64,000 bases of DNA from an uncultured Prevotellaceae bacterium. GTDB taxonomy: Bacteria > Bacteroidota > Bacteroidia > Bacteroidales > Bacteroidaceae. Location: NCBI GenBank assembly GCA_900543815.1, contig UQST01000009.1:1-64000 (forward strand), read 5' to 3'. Below are positions 35,590 to 46,200 of the stretch, in pieces; positions within the stretch are counted from its first letter, which is position 1, and each line of letters opens with the position of its first letter. The translations under genes were made by a program, and so were the position numbers. The notes below the pieces were generated by a model. It worked only from the letters and a program-made list of their open reading frames with translations. It made no database searches and had not been told where the DNA came from.

Positions 35590-37878
35590 TCAGCGCTCCA
35601 CCTTCACATTGCAAGCAGGCGAGATGGGTTGGCCATCCAGGCATACGTAGAAGCTGTACTCGCCTGAGGCCAGTCCGTCAATCTCTACCACACCCTCGGC
35701 CTTGCTGATTTCCTTGGCCACCTGGTAGGCTCCCTTGCCCTTCACCTGATAGCAGATAGTGGCAGCCAGCTTGTCGCTCATGTCGCCATATCGCAGCACG
35801 ATGCGCTCATCCTTGGCATAGGAAGCACGCTCACTACGCAGTAAGGCGGGTTTGCCAATCACGAAATACTTGCGTGGGAAAGGCTCGGTGTAGGCTCCCA
35901 CCATGAAGTAGTTGGCATAGTAGATGCCTTCGAGCAGAGGCGAAGACCAGTTCTTGGTGCCGGACACGTTGAGCTTGATGGTGCCGGAGTACTTGCTGTA
36001 ATACACCCAAGTGGGGCAAATCACATCCTTGGGCACATCATTCTCGGCCGCATAGATGCCTACCCAGTCATTATTGAGTGCAGGAGCAGACGCTATGGCC
36101 ACCTGTACGGCATCGCCCACATTATATACCGACTTGTTCAGAGACATTGTGAAGCCCTTGGGATCGTATGCAGCATCCATCAGGAACACGGGCACTCTGG
36201 TAGAGCACTCGCTATATCCGGAATCACGAAGCATCACCAGATAGTACTCGCCTGCCTTGTCATAGCTGAGTGTGAGCTTTCCGTCCTTCACATCAGTATA
36301 TTTCCATGAGAGTGAAGGCTTGCCCGCTCCGGGATTGGTGCCCACTGGATAAAGTCCTATCCAAGCCTGGGTACCCACGGGAGCGCCCTTGAACGACACC
36401 TCGATGTTCTCTCCTTTCTGGAAGAAAGACTTCTCCACCGCCAAAGATGAAGTGACATTGACTATCGGGCCAGTAATCCATTCGCTATAGACAGGCTCAC
36501 CCTTCTTGCCGAAGCATTCACATGGACGCACGATGAAGCGGTAGTGGAACAGCTTGGGCAACTCTGATTCTCCGAACACACAGAAGGCTTCCTTGGCATC
36601 CTGGTTCTCTCCCATGAAGCAGCGAGGCGACATCACGCGCTTGGTAACCGAGATGAAGCGGCAGTCGAGCCACTCATGCTCCACCTGCACTTCGTAGTCA
36701 AAGGCCCTCACACCAGTATCCTTTTTGAGTACATTGGGGAAGGTGACGGTCACCTGCTGCTGTTCCACACCATAGCGATCCTTGCCCAAAGCCTGCGACA
36801 CCGTTACCTTAGTGCCTTCGGGGAACTGTGGCACGGGGGCTGTCTTCTTCCTGCTCTCAAAGGTGAGAGGCGCTGTGAGCGAGATGGGCAAAGGCATCAC
36901 CCAAGGGTCAGCCACGGGCTGGTCGTTGACAAACTCGCGTCGGTCAAAGACGATAGCACCATCATACACCTTCATCACCATGCCCTGACGGCCGCCACCA
37001 CCGATGTTGGCCATCTGCGTAGGTGGTTTGGCACCCCAGTCATCCTGATAGGTGTTCTCACGGGCTGGCATGGGATAGAGGTAGCTCAACGAAGAGGTGC
37101 CCACTGAAGTGAACTTATCCTGCCAGAAGTTGCGCTCGTCATTGAGGGGAGAATGGGAATGACCCGAGAAGGCAACCGCATTGGGGTACTTGCTCAATAT
37201 CTTTGTCACATTGCCGTCATCCCTGCCCCAAGCCCAGGCGCAGTTGCAAGTGTCCTTGGGATGAGGATGCTGGATATAGAAGAAAGGCTTCTCCTTGCCC
37301 AGCTTGGAGGCACGTTCGGCCAGGAAGTCAGCCAGGCCGGGAATGTTGTTGTCATGCCAGTGTGCACCGATGAAGCAGTATCCGTTGACCTCCTTCATCC
37401 ATATGGGCGAGTATTTCTCCTTGAAGCATCGCTCCCACGCGCCCTTCAGATCGTTGCAGATACCGTGCTGCTTGACATAGTCGGCACCATACTGGCTGAC
37501 GGTTCCACCCCAATTGGCAGCCTGTGCATCGTGGTTGCCGTATATGAACAGCTTCTCTGTGTATTTCCCGTCAAGCCCCTTGTTGTCGGGGAACACCTTA
37601 TACCAAGCGTCGGCCACCACCTGCAACTGGGGTTCCAGTCCCTGGTCGGCCATATCGCCTGCTATTATCACTCCGTCCACCCTCTGGCTTCTGAAGTATT
37701 CCAAAGTATGTATGAAGGTATCGGCCGTCTCGCTCCCACGCAAGTGGATGTCGCTTACGATGCCTATGACAAGGTTGGGATTACCCAAAGTCTGGAGGTC
37801 TATAGCCAGCGATGGAACACCCACATAGGCTGCTCCCACCAGTGCTGCTGACCTCTGAATAAAGTCTCTTCTGTTCAT
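35590..37878 (-). CDS. Twin-arginine metallophosphoesterase, paralog 1
   Basis: Calcineurin-like phosphoesterase, probably exported. The 762 aa begin MNRRDFIQRSAALVGAAY, a twin-arginine signal. Metal-site motifs follow in order: SDIHL (Asp43, His45), GDMAD (Asp75), GNHDA (Asn115, His116), IQHPHP (His207) and SGHSHSP (His241, His243). The C-terminal half (about 420-762) is built of beta-sandwich repeats (KSFFQKGENIEVSFKGAP, KSVYNVGDAVQVAIASAP, ERASYAKDERIVLRYGD). Substrate unknown. Unlike its paralog at 46918-49308, it stops at NVKVER and has no sorting-type tail. Confidence 0.88.
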   Translation of the reverse strand: MNRRDFIQRSAALVGAAYVGVPSLAIDLQTLGNPNLVIGIVSDIHLRGSETADTFIHTLEYFRSQRVDGVIIAGDMADQGLEPQLQVVADAWYKVFPDNKGLDGKYTEKLFIYGNHDAQAANWGGTVSQYGADYVKQHGICNDLKGAWERCFKEKYSPIWMKEVNGYCFIGAHWHDNNIPGLADFLAERASKLGKEKPFFYIQHPHPKDTCNCAWAWGRDDGNVTKILSKYPNAVAFSGHSHSPLNDERNFWQDKFTSVGTSSLSYLYPMPARENTYQDDWGAKPPTQMANIGGGGRQGMVMKVYDGAIVFDRREFVNDQPVADPWVMPLPISLTAPLTFESRKKTAPVPQFPEGTKVTVSQALGKDRYGVEQQQVTVTFPNVLKKDTGVRAFDYEVQVEHEWLDCRFISVTKRVMSPRCFMGENQDAKEAFCVFGESELPKLFHYRFIVRPCECFGKKGEPVYSEWITGPIVNVTSSLAVEKSFFQKGENIEVSFKGAPVGTQAWIGLYPVGTNPGAGKPSLSWKYTDVKDGKLTLSYDKAGEYYLVMLRDSGYSECSTRVPVFLMDAAYDPKGFTMSLNKSVYNVGDAVQVAIASAPALNNDWVGIYAAENDVPKDVICPTWVYYSKYSGTIKLNVSGTKNWSSPLLEGIYYANYFMVGAYTEPFPRKYFVIGKPALLRSERASYAKDERIVLRYGDMSDKLAATICYQVKGKGAYQVAKEISKAEGVVEIDGLASGEYSFYVCLDGQPISPACNVKVER

Positions 37879-37968
37879 TCTACGTTAATGTTGATTGTTA
37901 CCAATTGTGATGAAAAGGATGTCTCACTTCGCTTCGTCAGTCTTAGTCACCACCTCTCCTCCACCTTA

Positions 37969-37976
37969 CAAAGTTA
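37969..37976 (-). promoter_or_regulatory. Probable promoter (-7 element) of metallophosphoesterase 1
   Basis: TAACTTTG on the minus strand in the context TTGTATAACTTTG, about 90 nt before the ATG. The same GTATAACTTTG block precedes the paralog at 49396-49403. The -33 region is weak. Confidence 0.6.
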
Positions 37977-38298
37977 TACAATTATTTCGAACACGCTCAT
38001 TAAAACAAGGAAAATTGCGCTTTTATCCATAAAATACAGCCAAAAGAAGACAAACGGAAGACATTTCTCCACTTCAGCAGGCATAATAGCCCCTGTCGGG
38101 CATACAAAACGCACCCGATTCCCCAACACAACACCCACCCTGCCGCATCGCCCATGGTCTCATGGCCTATAACATCTACCAGCCTCGGGCAACAAGCACC
38201 GCTCCGTTCTGTAGCAGGCTGACAGGGTCGGGCAGGCGCTGCAAAAACTTTGCAGGATGCAGAAGAAATGATAGCAACAGAAGGGACTGGCATAAAAC

Positions 38299-38376
38299 GC
38301 AGCGCGCTGCGAAGCCCGACGCAGCGTGCTGCAACAGGCAACGCAGTGCGCTGCAACGGGCAATGCAGCGCACTGC
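38299..38376. repeat. 22-bp-period palindrome array 3 (GCAGCGCGCTGC type)
   Basis: Units start at 38299, 38321, 38343 and 38365 (GCAGCGCGCTGC, GCAGCGTGCTGC, GCAGTGCGCTGC, GCAGCGCACTGC), with 10-bp spacers (GAAGCCCGAC, AACAGGCAAC, AACGGGCAAT). It lies in the 604-nt gap between LamG protein 2 and metallophosphoesterase 1; the remainder of that gap (about 37980-38290) holds nothing recognised. Confidence 0.85.
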
Positions 38377-38397
38377 ATCAATCGAGCTAAAACAGAA

Positions 38398-38479
38398 GGC
38401 TGGCACTCCGAGCGGAATGCCAGCCTCGCTTCATCGTTTTTCCTTTGGCCAGGAAAAAAGTTCCGGCTAAAGGAAAAAC
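38398..38479 (-). terminator. Double terminator after LamG protein 2
   Basis: Two stems. 38436-38479 pairs GTTTTTCCTTT.GCC with GGC.AAAGGAAAAAC. 38398-38425 is GGCTGGCATTCC-GCTC-GGAGTGCCAGCC on the minus strand, followed by TTCTGTTTT. The whole block recurs after LamG protein 3. Confidence 0.75.
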
Positions 38480-38818
38480 TGCTTACTTGACTACAATCTT
38501 CTTACCATTGACTATATAGAGACCCTTTGTATCCATGCGGGATACGCGGCGGCCTGTGATGTCATAGATGATGCCGTTTGCGGGCTTCACGGCTGTTACG
38601 CCTGTGACGGCAGTCTCACCCTCGTTGTGCTCGGGAGTATCAGAGATGATGCCCTTCACTCTCTTGTACAACCTGTTCACCTGCGAACCGTTGAGAGGAG
38701 TCTTGTACATGCGTACGATAGCGATATCACCGGTGAAGGCAGCCTCTGGCTTGTCATTGAGAGCCATATCGCAACCAACGCCGAACCACTGACGATCCAC
38801 ATTCACAGGCCAGTCATA
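38398..38818. repeat. 421-bp duplicated tract, copy A
   Basis: Counterpart of 42812-43232, same orientation, no length difference. It covers the terminators and the coding sequence for the C-terminal sorting-type tail and end of the second LamG domain. Confidence 0.85.
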
Positions 38819-41800
38819 GGAACCAGTAGCCTCGGCAGAACCGGCAAGTTCACCATCTACATATATCTTCACTTCTACTCCATCCCACACGCCCACCAGG
38901 TGTGTCCAGACGCCATTGGCGGGCAGAACGCTGGCGTAAGCGTCATGATAGCGGCCGCCAGTGTGGGCTTCGAAGCACCACTTGCTGTTATAGACGAGCA
39001 TGCCCATGCCTCCATCGCTCTCAGAACCAAACACCGTACACCAGTTGGAAGGCATTTCGCCGTCCTCCCAATAGGGTCGGGCCAAGATTTCCATGGTGAC
39101 GCTACCGGCCAGCCCTTCCTTCATCGCATCGGAAAGAACAACTGCGTAACAGTTGTCAGGATAACCGCCCCAACTGTGCTTGGCACCACAGAACACATTC
39201 ATGCCCAATGTGGGACTGGACACTACGCTGGGAACGCCCAGAGACTCCACGGTATTCTTGGATGCCGACTGGTCTGCGGCAATTCCATCAGCATTGAAGA
39301 CGATGTCCATTAGGTCGGCTTCAGGCAATTCCACATTGAAATTCTCTATCTTCTCATTCAGTTTGGGACCGACCTGAAGCGCTTCCTCGGCAGTGTAGGT
39401 TCCCTGTTCCCATCCGCTCCAGGCCTCCTCTGTCATGGCCTTCAGTTCTTCGTAATACTCAGGATAGTCATCCACGTGACGGCCGACAGCATCTATATCC
39501 TTGGCACACTGGGCATAGGCTCGGCGGCACTGGTAGATTTGCTGGAAGAGGAGAGAGAAGCGCTCGAGCAGAGCATACTTCTGCTCGCCCGTAGCAGCGC
39601 TTTCCACATCGGCCACAGCCTGCTGCAACTGCTCACGAAGCGCCTGGGAATAGTTGGGATATATGATGAAATTGGTACCCCAGTTGTCTGGCTTGAAGTT
39701 GATGGTGGTATTGGCACGCTCCACAGCGTACTGCAACCCACGGGACAGAGCCTCGGAAGCCTCTTCCATAGAACCTTGATAGATGAGTCTGACATTGGCA
39801 AAGATGGGCCAGTCATCGCTGCGTCCGCTGCCATAGAGTTTTCCGCCGATAGTGAGAGTGCCGTCGGTCACATTCACCAGCACGCGAGCGGGATAAAAAT
39901 TGCCCTTGCACATGGCATAGCAGGCACCCAGCTGGCTGTAGGGAACAACCTGATTCTCCCTCTCACGCACTTCGCCCAACTTCTTCATTTCCTCCACGAT
40001 GGGGTCATCTGGCGATATGATATCCTCGGCGATACCCATGACAGGCATCTCGATGTTGCCTGCACGGATGACAGATGTGTAGTAATTGCACTCCTCATCA
40101 TCGCCCACCATCTGGCAGCAGTTGATATCCATCTCATATACACCGTTTGACAGTCCCACCACAGTCTGGCTGAAAGCGCCCTCTGCATGGCCGTAATACT
40201 GCATTCCGCCGAAGCCCTTCTTGGCGTTATATACGAAATTGTTGGCCACATTAGTCCACTCCCAACCCTCGGCCTGCTGGCTGAAATCGGCATTCTGCAC
40301 CAGTGAAGTCACTTCGGTACCAGCCGGCGTGCCTGCCGAGAGTGCACTGAGCAGCATATTGTCCATGTACTGGATTTCCTTAGCAATGTCTGTGGTGCTG
40401 AGGGTATAGTTGAGCAGAATATAGTTCAGTGTGCCATTGACATAATCCTCACTGGGTTCCATCTCCTCCTCAAGATAGGTGCGCAGGATGAGGGCAGGCT
40501 CATTGATGACGCCCTCAAGCTTCTGGCGTGTAGCCTCACCTGCCGCAGTCAGCCTTTCATAAGCCTGTTGGTTCTCGGTGACAAGAGCTTGGTCGGCATC
40601 TATTTGGGCACTCTTGGCGGCGAAATCAGCGATTGAGGTGCAGGATGTCAACTCCTCGGCATGCTGGCGAAGGGTTTCCTTGAGCGGATTATAGGCTTCC
40701 ATTTCGTCGATGGAGCTGGTGAGATGATTGGAGTAAGCGGCTGTAGCATCCTTGAGAGTCTTGTCGTCGGTGATGCAGAAGATGTAACCATCGAGGATGA
40801 ACACCATTCCGTGGGTCTGGTCAAGCACCGGCACCATGTCTTCATATATTGTCTGACGCCAGAAAATGCCTGCTGGCGTACTTCCATTGAGCCTCCAACA
40901 GATGTCGCCAGAGGCCAGTTCGTCCTCGGTGACCAGTGTCGCTCCATTGTCACTATTGCCTGCCATCGTGGTATAATAGCTGTTTGTGACGCTGGCATTG
41001 ACGGGATAACACGCAAAGACAGCGCCGTGCTGAGCCACCGAACTGATATCTCCCAGCATCATGGAGTTCTGTATGAGCGTGAGACCATCGGCCCATCCCA
41101 GGAAGCCACCGCAGTAAGTGGTGGTCTCTGAAGTGATGCTGCCCGTGAAGACACAGTTGTTGATGACTGTACCCTTGCCTGACAAGCCCACCAGACCGCC
41201 ATGGAAACCATCGCCCCTAATGGTGGAAACGATATCTACGTCAGATGATACATTCTCGATGAGCGTTTGTCCATAGGTGTAGGAAGCCACCGAAGAGGCA
41301 TACCAGGCACTGGAAGTTATCTTTCCCTTGAGGTTGAGATTGCGGATGGTGGCATTGTCCAGCATCATGAAGAGAGCGCCAGAGCGCGTTTCGGCATTGA
41401 TATCTACCGTGAGCGAATGTCCTTGTCCGTCAAAGGTGCCGCTATAGCCGCGACTGTAAGACATGATTTTACCCGAAGGGGAGAAATCCACATCGGCCTC
41501 CAGTTTGGCATTGAGGTCAGTCTTACCGAGCCTGACAGAGTGCGCAAAGGCATTCAACTCGTCGTAGTTGGCTATCAGCACAGTGCCGTCGGCATCGGTG
41601 CGCAGGGTGGGATAAACTCTATCCACGTGCTCGGGCTGGTCTGTCTTTCTCGCCTCCACAGCCTGATAGAGCGCCTTCACTTCGTCGTCACCGAGGGGAC
41701 TGTTGTATATTCGGGCGATAGCAATGTCGCCCTGGAAGGCATCAGCACAATAAGTGGCCGTCTTGGGCTCGAAGTCTATACCCAAGCCAATGAACCGCTC

Positions 41801-42406
41801 TTCATCATGGCCGCCGCCTTCAGGCAACTTGAGTTCGCCTCCTGCATCGCCCACAGTAGAGACAAGATTGCCATTGGCATACAGTTTGCACTGGCCGGCA
41901 GCCTTGTCCCAGACACCCACGAGGTGAATCCACTCGCCATCCACAACGGGTCCGAAAGTGGCATCACGGTATCCATCTATGACGCATTCGAAGTCCCATT
42001 TGCCATCATTGACAATAATGCCGAAGCCACCACCGTGGTATGCACCCAGCACATTGCACCAATTCTTGCTCATCTGACCGTCTTCGAAGCACGGACGAGC
42101 CATAACTTCCATGGTCATTCCATCCTGCAAGGCTGCCAGAAGAGCATCATTAAAAGGTACGCGAACATTATTATATGTCTCCGTTCCCCATCGTTCTTCC
42201 TCGTTGCAGAGCACATTCATGCCATACATAGGGCTCTTCTTGATGTCGGGCGCACCTAAAACGCGCACAGGGTTGGCCATTGGCGAGGCATCAACCACAG
42301 TGCCATCATCATTGAACACGACATCAAGCACATCGGCCTGAGGCGCTTGTGCCAATGCTGCCAGTCCCATGCAGAGGGACAAGAAAGTCAGTAACTGCTT
42401 CTCCAT
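38483..42406 (-). CDS. Giant secreted LamG/beta-helix protein, paralog 2
   Basis: The 1307 aa are collinear with paralogs 1 and 3: signal peptide (LAALAQAPQA), N-terminal LamG (VDGEWIHLVGVWDKAAGQ), GLUG-like beta-helix (GTFDGQGHSLTV, ATIRNLNLKGKI), helical and jelly-roll middle (GVYEMDINCCQMVGDD), second LamG and tail YDITGRRVSRM ... NGKK. Its last 110 or so residues are the same as those of paralog 3. The ATG at 42406 starts the signal peptide; the upstream extension to 42496 contains the conserved leader motif and is not coding. Role unknown, probably surface binding. Confidence 0.86.
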   Translation of the reverse strand: MEKQLLTFLSLCMGLAALAQAPQADVLDVVFNDDGTVVDASPMANPVRVLGAPDIKKSPMYGMNVLCNEEERWGTETYNNVRVPFNDALLAALQDGMTMEVMARPCFEDGQMSKNWCNVLGAYHGGGFGIIVNDGKWDFECVIDGYRDATFGPVVDGEWIHLVGVWDKAAGQCKLYANGNLVSTVGDAGGELKLPEGGGHDEERFIGLGIDFEPKTATYCADAFQGDIAIARIYNSPLGDDEVKALYQAVEARKTDQPEHVDRVYPTLRTDADGTVLIANYDELNAFAHSVRLGKTDLNAKLEADVDFSPSGKIMSYSRGYSGTFDGQGHSLTVDINAETRSGALFMMLDNATIRNLNLKGKITSSAWYASSVASYTYGQTLIENVSSDVDIVSTIRGDGFHGGLVGLSGKGTVINNCVFTGSITSETTTYCGGFLGWADGLTLIQNSMMLGDISSVAQHGAVFACYPVNASVTNSYYTTMAGNSDNGATLVTEDELASGDICWRLNGSTPAGIFWRQTIYEDMVPVLDQTHGMVFILDGYIFCITDDKTLKDATAAYSNHLTSSIDEMEAYNPLKETLRQHAEELTSCTSIADFAAKSAQIDADQALVTENQQAYERLTAAGEATRQKLEGVINEPALILRTYLEEEMEPSEDYVNGTLNYILLNYTLSTTDIAKEIQYMDNMLLSALSAGTPAGTEVTSLVQNADFSQQAEGWEWTNVANNFVYNAKKGFGGMQYYGHAEGAFSQTVVGLSNGVYEMDINCCQMVGDDEECNYYTSVIRAGNIEMPVMGIAEDIISPDDPIVEEMKKLGEVRERENQVVPYSQLGACYAMCKGNFYPARVLVNVTDGTLTIGGKLYGSGRSDDWPIFANVRLIYQGSMEEASEALSRGLQYAVERANTTINFKPDNWGTNFIIYPNYSQALREQLQQAVADVESAATGEQKYALLERFSLLFQQIYQCRRAYAQCAKDIDAVGRHVDDYPEYYEELKAMTEEAWSGWEQGTYTAEEALQVGPKLNEKIENFNVELPEADLMDIVFNADGIAADQSASKNTVESLGVPSVVSSPTLGMNVFCGAKHSWGGYPDNCYAVVLSDAMKEGLAGSVTMEILARPYWEDGEMPSNWCTVFGSESDGGMGMLVYNSKWCFEAHTGGRYHDAYASVLPANGVWTHLVGVWDGVEVKIYVDGELAGSAEATGSYDWPVNVDRQWFGVGCDMALNDKPEAAFTGDIAIVRMYKTPLNGSQVNRLYKRVKGIISDTPEHNEGETAVTGVTAVKPANGIIYDITGRRVSRMDTKGLYIVNGKKIVVK

Positions 42407-42416
42407 AGATATAACC

Positions 42417-42429
42417 TTGATGTTAGTAA
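42417..42429 (-). promoter_or_regulatory. Conserved leader motif upstream of LamG protein 2
   Basis: TTACTAACATCAA on the minus strand, 10 nt before the ATG, as in the two paralogs. Confidence 0.55.
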
Positions 42430-42811
42430 GACAAATAGAAATATTCTCGCAAGGATGTTCCGCTGCCGCCTTGTCGCCACAAAAGCAGAGAAACAATCAT
42501 GTTTTGGTCTTTGCCAAATCCCAATGCGATGCAAGCGCAAGCCTCACAACCAGCACGAGCAGCAGTTTTCCGCCCTCTGTTTCAACCACTCTTCTCTTAC
42601 GCAAATTTAGCATAATTTCACAAAAGAGCATGCATCAGAGAGAAAGAAATTGCAATAACCCACATATTTCTGTTCATCTTGTCTTGACTTTGTAAAGACA
42701 TTCTGTCCCAAGTCAAGAGGATGCTCCGAAAAAGTCAGTCAAGACATCTGGCAAAGTAAACACGCTTCGATAATTCACCCAAACGCCAACCTACCCTCCG
42801 AATAAAGCAAA
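42430..42811. other. Intergenic region between LamG proteins 2 and 3
   Basis: No gene. A possible minus-strand -7 element TAAATTTG lies at 42602-42609 without a good -33. An imperfect inverted repeat, TCTTGACTT/AAGTCAAGA, spans about 42682-42718, with another GTCAAGA copy near 42738. Confidence 0.4.
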
Positions 42812-42893
42812 GGCTGGCACTCCGAGCGGAATGCCAGCCTCGCTTCATCGTTTTTCCTTTGGCCAGGAAAGAAGTTCCGGCTAAAGGAAAAAC
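42812..42893 (-). terminator. Double terminator after LamG protein 3
   Basis: Near-identical copy of the block at 38398-38479: stem 42850-42893 (GTTTTTCC ... GGAAAAAC) and stem 42812-42839 (GGCTGGCA ... TGCCAGCC). Confidence 0.75.
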
Positions 42894-43232
42894 TGCTTAC
42901 TTGACTACAATCTTCTTACCATTGACTATATAGAGACCCTTTGTATCCATGCGGGATACGCGGCGGCCTGTGATGTCATAGATGATGCCGTTTGCGGGCT
43001 TCACGGCTGTTACGCCTGTGACGGCAGTCTCACCCTCGTTGTGCTCGGGAGTATCAGAGATGATGCCCTTCACTCTCTTGTACAACCTGTTCACCTGTGA
43101 ACCGTTGAGAGGAGTCTTGTACATGCGTACGATAGCGATATCACCAGTGAAGGCAGCCTCAGGCTTGTCATTGAGAGCCATATCGCAACCAACGCCGAAC
43201 CACTGACGATCCACATTCACAGGCCAGTCATA
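42812..43232. repeat. 421-bp duplicated tract, copy B
   Basis: This tract (3' flank and last part of LamG gene 3) matches 38398-38818 (3' flank and end of LamG gene 2) with only four differences found by eye; outside it the two genes diverge at once. Confidence 0.85.
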
Positions 43233-46200
43233 TCCGCCTGTTGCCAGCACAGAACCAGAAAGCTCTCCGTTGACATAAATCTTCAGTTCGCCTCCGTCCC
43301 ATGTGCCAATGAGGTGAGTCCACTCACCATTGACGGGCTTCACGGTAGCATAGGCATCATGGTAGCTGCCTCCAGTGTGAGCCTCGAAGCACCACTGGCT
43401 GTTATAGACGAGCATACCCATGCCTCCTGAGTTCTCAGAACCGAATACTGTGCACCACTTACCGGGTACGCCACCTTCCTTCCAGTAGGGTCGAACCAGC
43501 AATTCCATGGTTACACCATTCTCTATACTCTGCTTCATGGCGTCAGACACGTTCACCAGGAAGTTGTTCTGGGGGTATGTACCCCAAGTCTCATTGCCTC
43601 CGCAATACACGTTCATACCCAAAGTGGGACTTGCCACCACGCTGGGTTTGCCGTACATCTCCACCTGGTTCGCTGCCTCAGAATTGTCCTTGGCTGTTCC
43701 ATCTTCATTGAACACGAGATCCAAGAGGTCTGCGTCGGGCAACTCAACGTTGAGATTATCCATCTTCTCCAGAATCTCTGCGCTGATATTCACCACTTCC
43801 TCGGCAGAGTAAGCGCCAGAGTTCCAGCCTGCCCAAGCCTTGTCAATCATAATCATCAGTTCATCGGCAAACTCAGGATAGTCCTGTACACGAGCTTCCA
43901 GGGCAATCAGTTCGCCTGCACTCTTGGTATAAGCACGACGGCAAACATATATCTGCTTGAAGAGATCAGACATGCGCTTCAGAATGTTATACTTCTGCTC
44001 GCCTGTGGTAGCTGTCTCCACGTCGGCCACAGCCTGTCTCAAGCCATTGCGCAGCTCCTCGGAATAGTTGGGATAGATGATGTAATTGGTGGACCAAGCG
44101 TCTGCCTTGAAGTTGATAGTGGAATCGGCTCTTGCCACAGCAAACTGCAGACCCTTGTCAAGTGCTTCAGAAGCCTCGTCGAAAGAACCCTGATAGATGA
44201 GTTTGACGTTGGCAAAGATTGGCCAGTCATCGCTGCGTCCGCTGCCATAGAGTTTTCCGCCGACGGTGAGAGTACCGTCGGTCACATGGGCAAACACCCT
44301 GTTGAGATAATAGCCACCCTGACACATGGCGTAGGCAGCACCCCTCAAGCTGTAAGGAATGATCTGATTGTCTCGGGTACGTACGCCGCCAAGCTTCTTG
44401 ATGCCGGGTACGAGAGGATCATCATCAAGTATCACATCATCAACCGTGGACATGAGAGGCATCTCGATGTCGCCTGCGAAGAGGACGGAAGTGTAATAGT
44501 TGCAGGAAGCCTCATCGCCAACAAGCTGACAGCCATTCATATCCAGCTCATACACACCATTGGTGAGGCCGGTGATAGTCTGGCTGAATCCACCCTCGAG
44601 AGAGCCGTAATAATGGATTCCGCTGAAGCCCCAAGAGGCATCCTGCTCGTATTTGTCGGCCTTCTTGGTCCACTCCCATCCCTCAGCCTTCTGTCTGAAG
44701 TCGGCATTCTGAACCAGCATAGTCACATCGGTACCGGCAGGTGTACCCGAAGATAGTGCCTTGAGCACCATATCGTCGATATATGCAATCTCCTTGGCAA
44801 TATCCTCGGTGCTGAGAGAGTAGTTGCTGAGAATGTAGTTGAGCGAGCCGTTCACATACACCTCATTGGGCTCAATGGTATCCTCAAGGTAAGTGCGAAG
44901 CACGTTGGCAGGCTCATTCACCATGCCCTCAATCTTCTCCAGAGTGGCTTCTGCCACCAGAATCAGGTTGTCATAAGCCTTCTTGTTCTCATTGATAAGA
45001 GCGATGTCGGCCTCTATCTGTGCACACTTGGCCACGAAATCATCCACTGTGGTGCATGCTGCAGCCTCCTGAGCGTGCTGGCGGAGTGCATCCTTGAGGG
45101 GCTGATATGCCTCGAATTCATCTGCCATAACCTCTATCTGGTCGGCATAAAGGCGTGCAGCCTCCTTCAGAGTCTCTTCATTGGTAATGCAATAAGTACT
45201 GCCATCCAACACGAGCACCATACCATGAGTCTGGTCAAGCACGGGAGTCTCATCCTGTTCCAGCGTCTGGCGCCAGATTGCTCTCGTAGCAGTCTCGCCA
45301 TTGAGCTTCCAACAGATTTCTCCACTACCCAGTTCGTCGTCGGCAACCAGTGTGGCGCCATTGTCGCTATCGCCTACCAATGTGGAGTAATAGCAGTTTG
45401 TCACCTTGGCCTTACTTGGATTACGAGCAAAGACAGCGCCTTTCTCGGCCACATTACCTATATCGGCCAGCTGCAGACAGTTCTTTATAGTGGTATTTCC
45501 ATCTGTCCAACCAACGAAACCAGCGCAGCAATTGGTGACCTCTGAGGTGATGCTGCCCTTGAACACGCTGTTGCTGATGACTGTACCATCGAATGAAACA
45601 CCCACGAAACCGCCATGTGTGCCATCACCCACGGTAGTAGAGATGATGTTCACGTCTGATGAAACGCGGTCGATAACCGTATTGTTCTCGGTGGTAACAG
45701 CTACAGAAGAGGCATACTGGGCAGATGCAGTGACTGTTCCTGTCACGTTGAGGTTGCGGATAGTGGCACCCCTAAGAGCCATGAAGGGAGCTGCCGTACG
45801 CTGGTCAGACTTGATATCGACCTTCAGAGTGTGGCCCTGGCCATCGAATGTGCCTGTATAACCTCTTTCGTAGCAGATGTTCCTCTTGGAAGCAGTGAAA
45901 TCAATGTCGGCCTCCAACCTGGCGTTCAGGCCAATCTTACCCATTCTTACAGAGTGGGCAAAGTTGTCCATCTCTTCATAATTGGCAATCAGAACCGTTC
46001 CGTCCTCATCGGTACGCAATGTGGGGAACACTCTATCTACGTGCTCAGCCTCACCGGTCTTCTTGACATCCACTTCCTGATAGAGCGCCTTTACCTGTTC
46101 TGCGGTCAGAGGATTGTCATAGATACGTGCGATGGCAATATCGCCCTGGAACGAATAGCCGCATGTGGAAACGGGGTTAGGCTCAAAATCGACGCCTACA

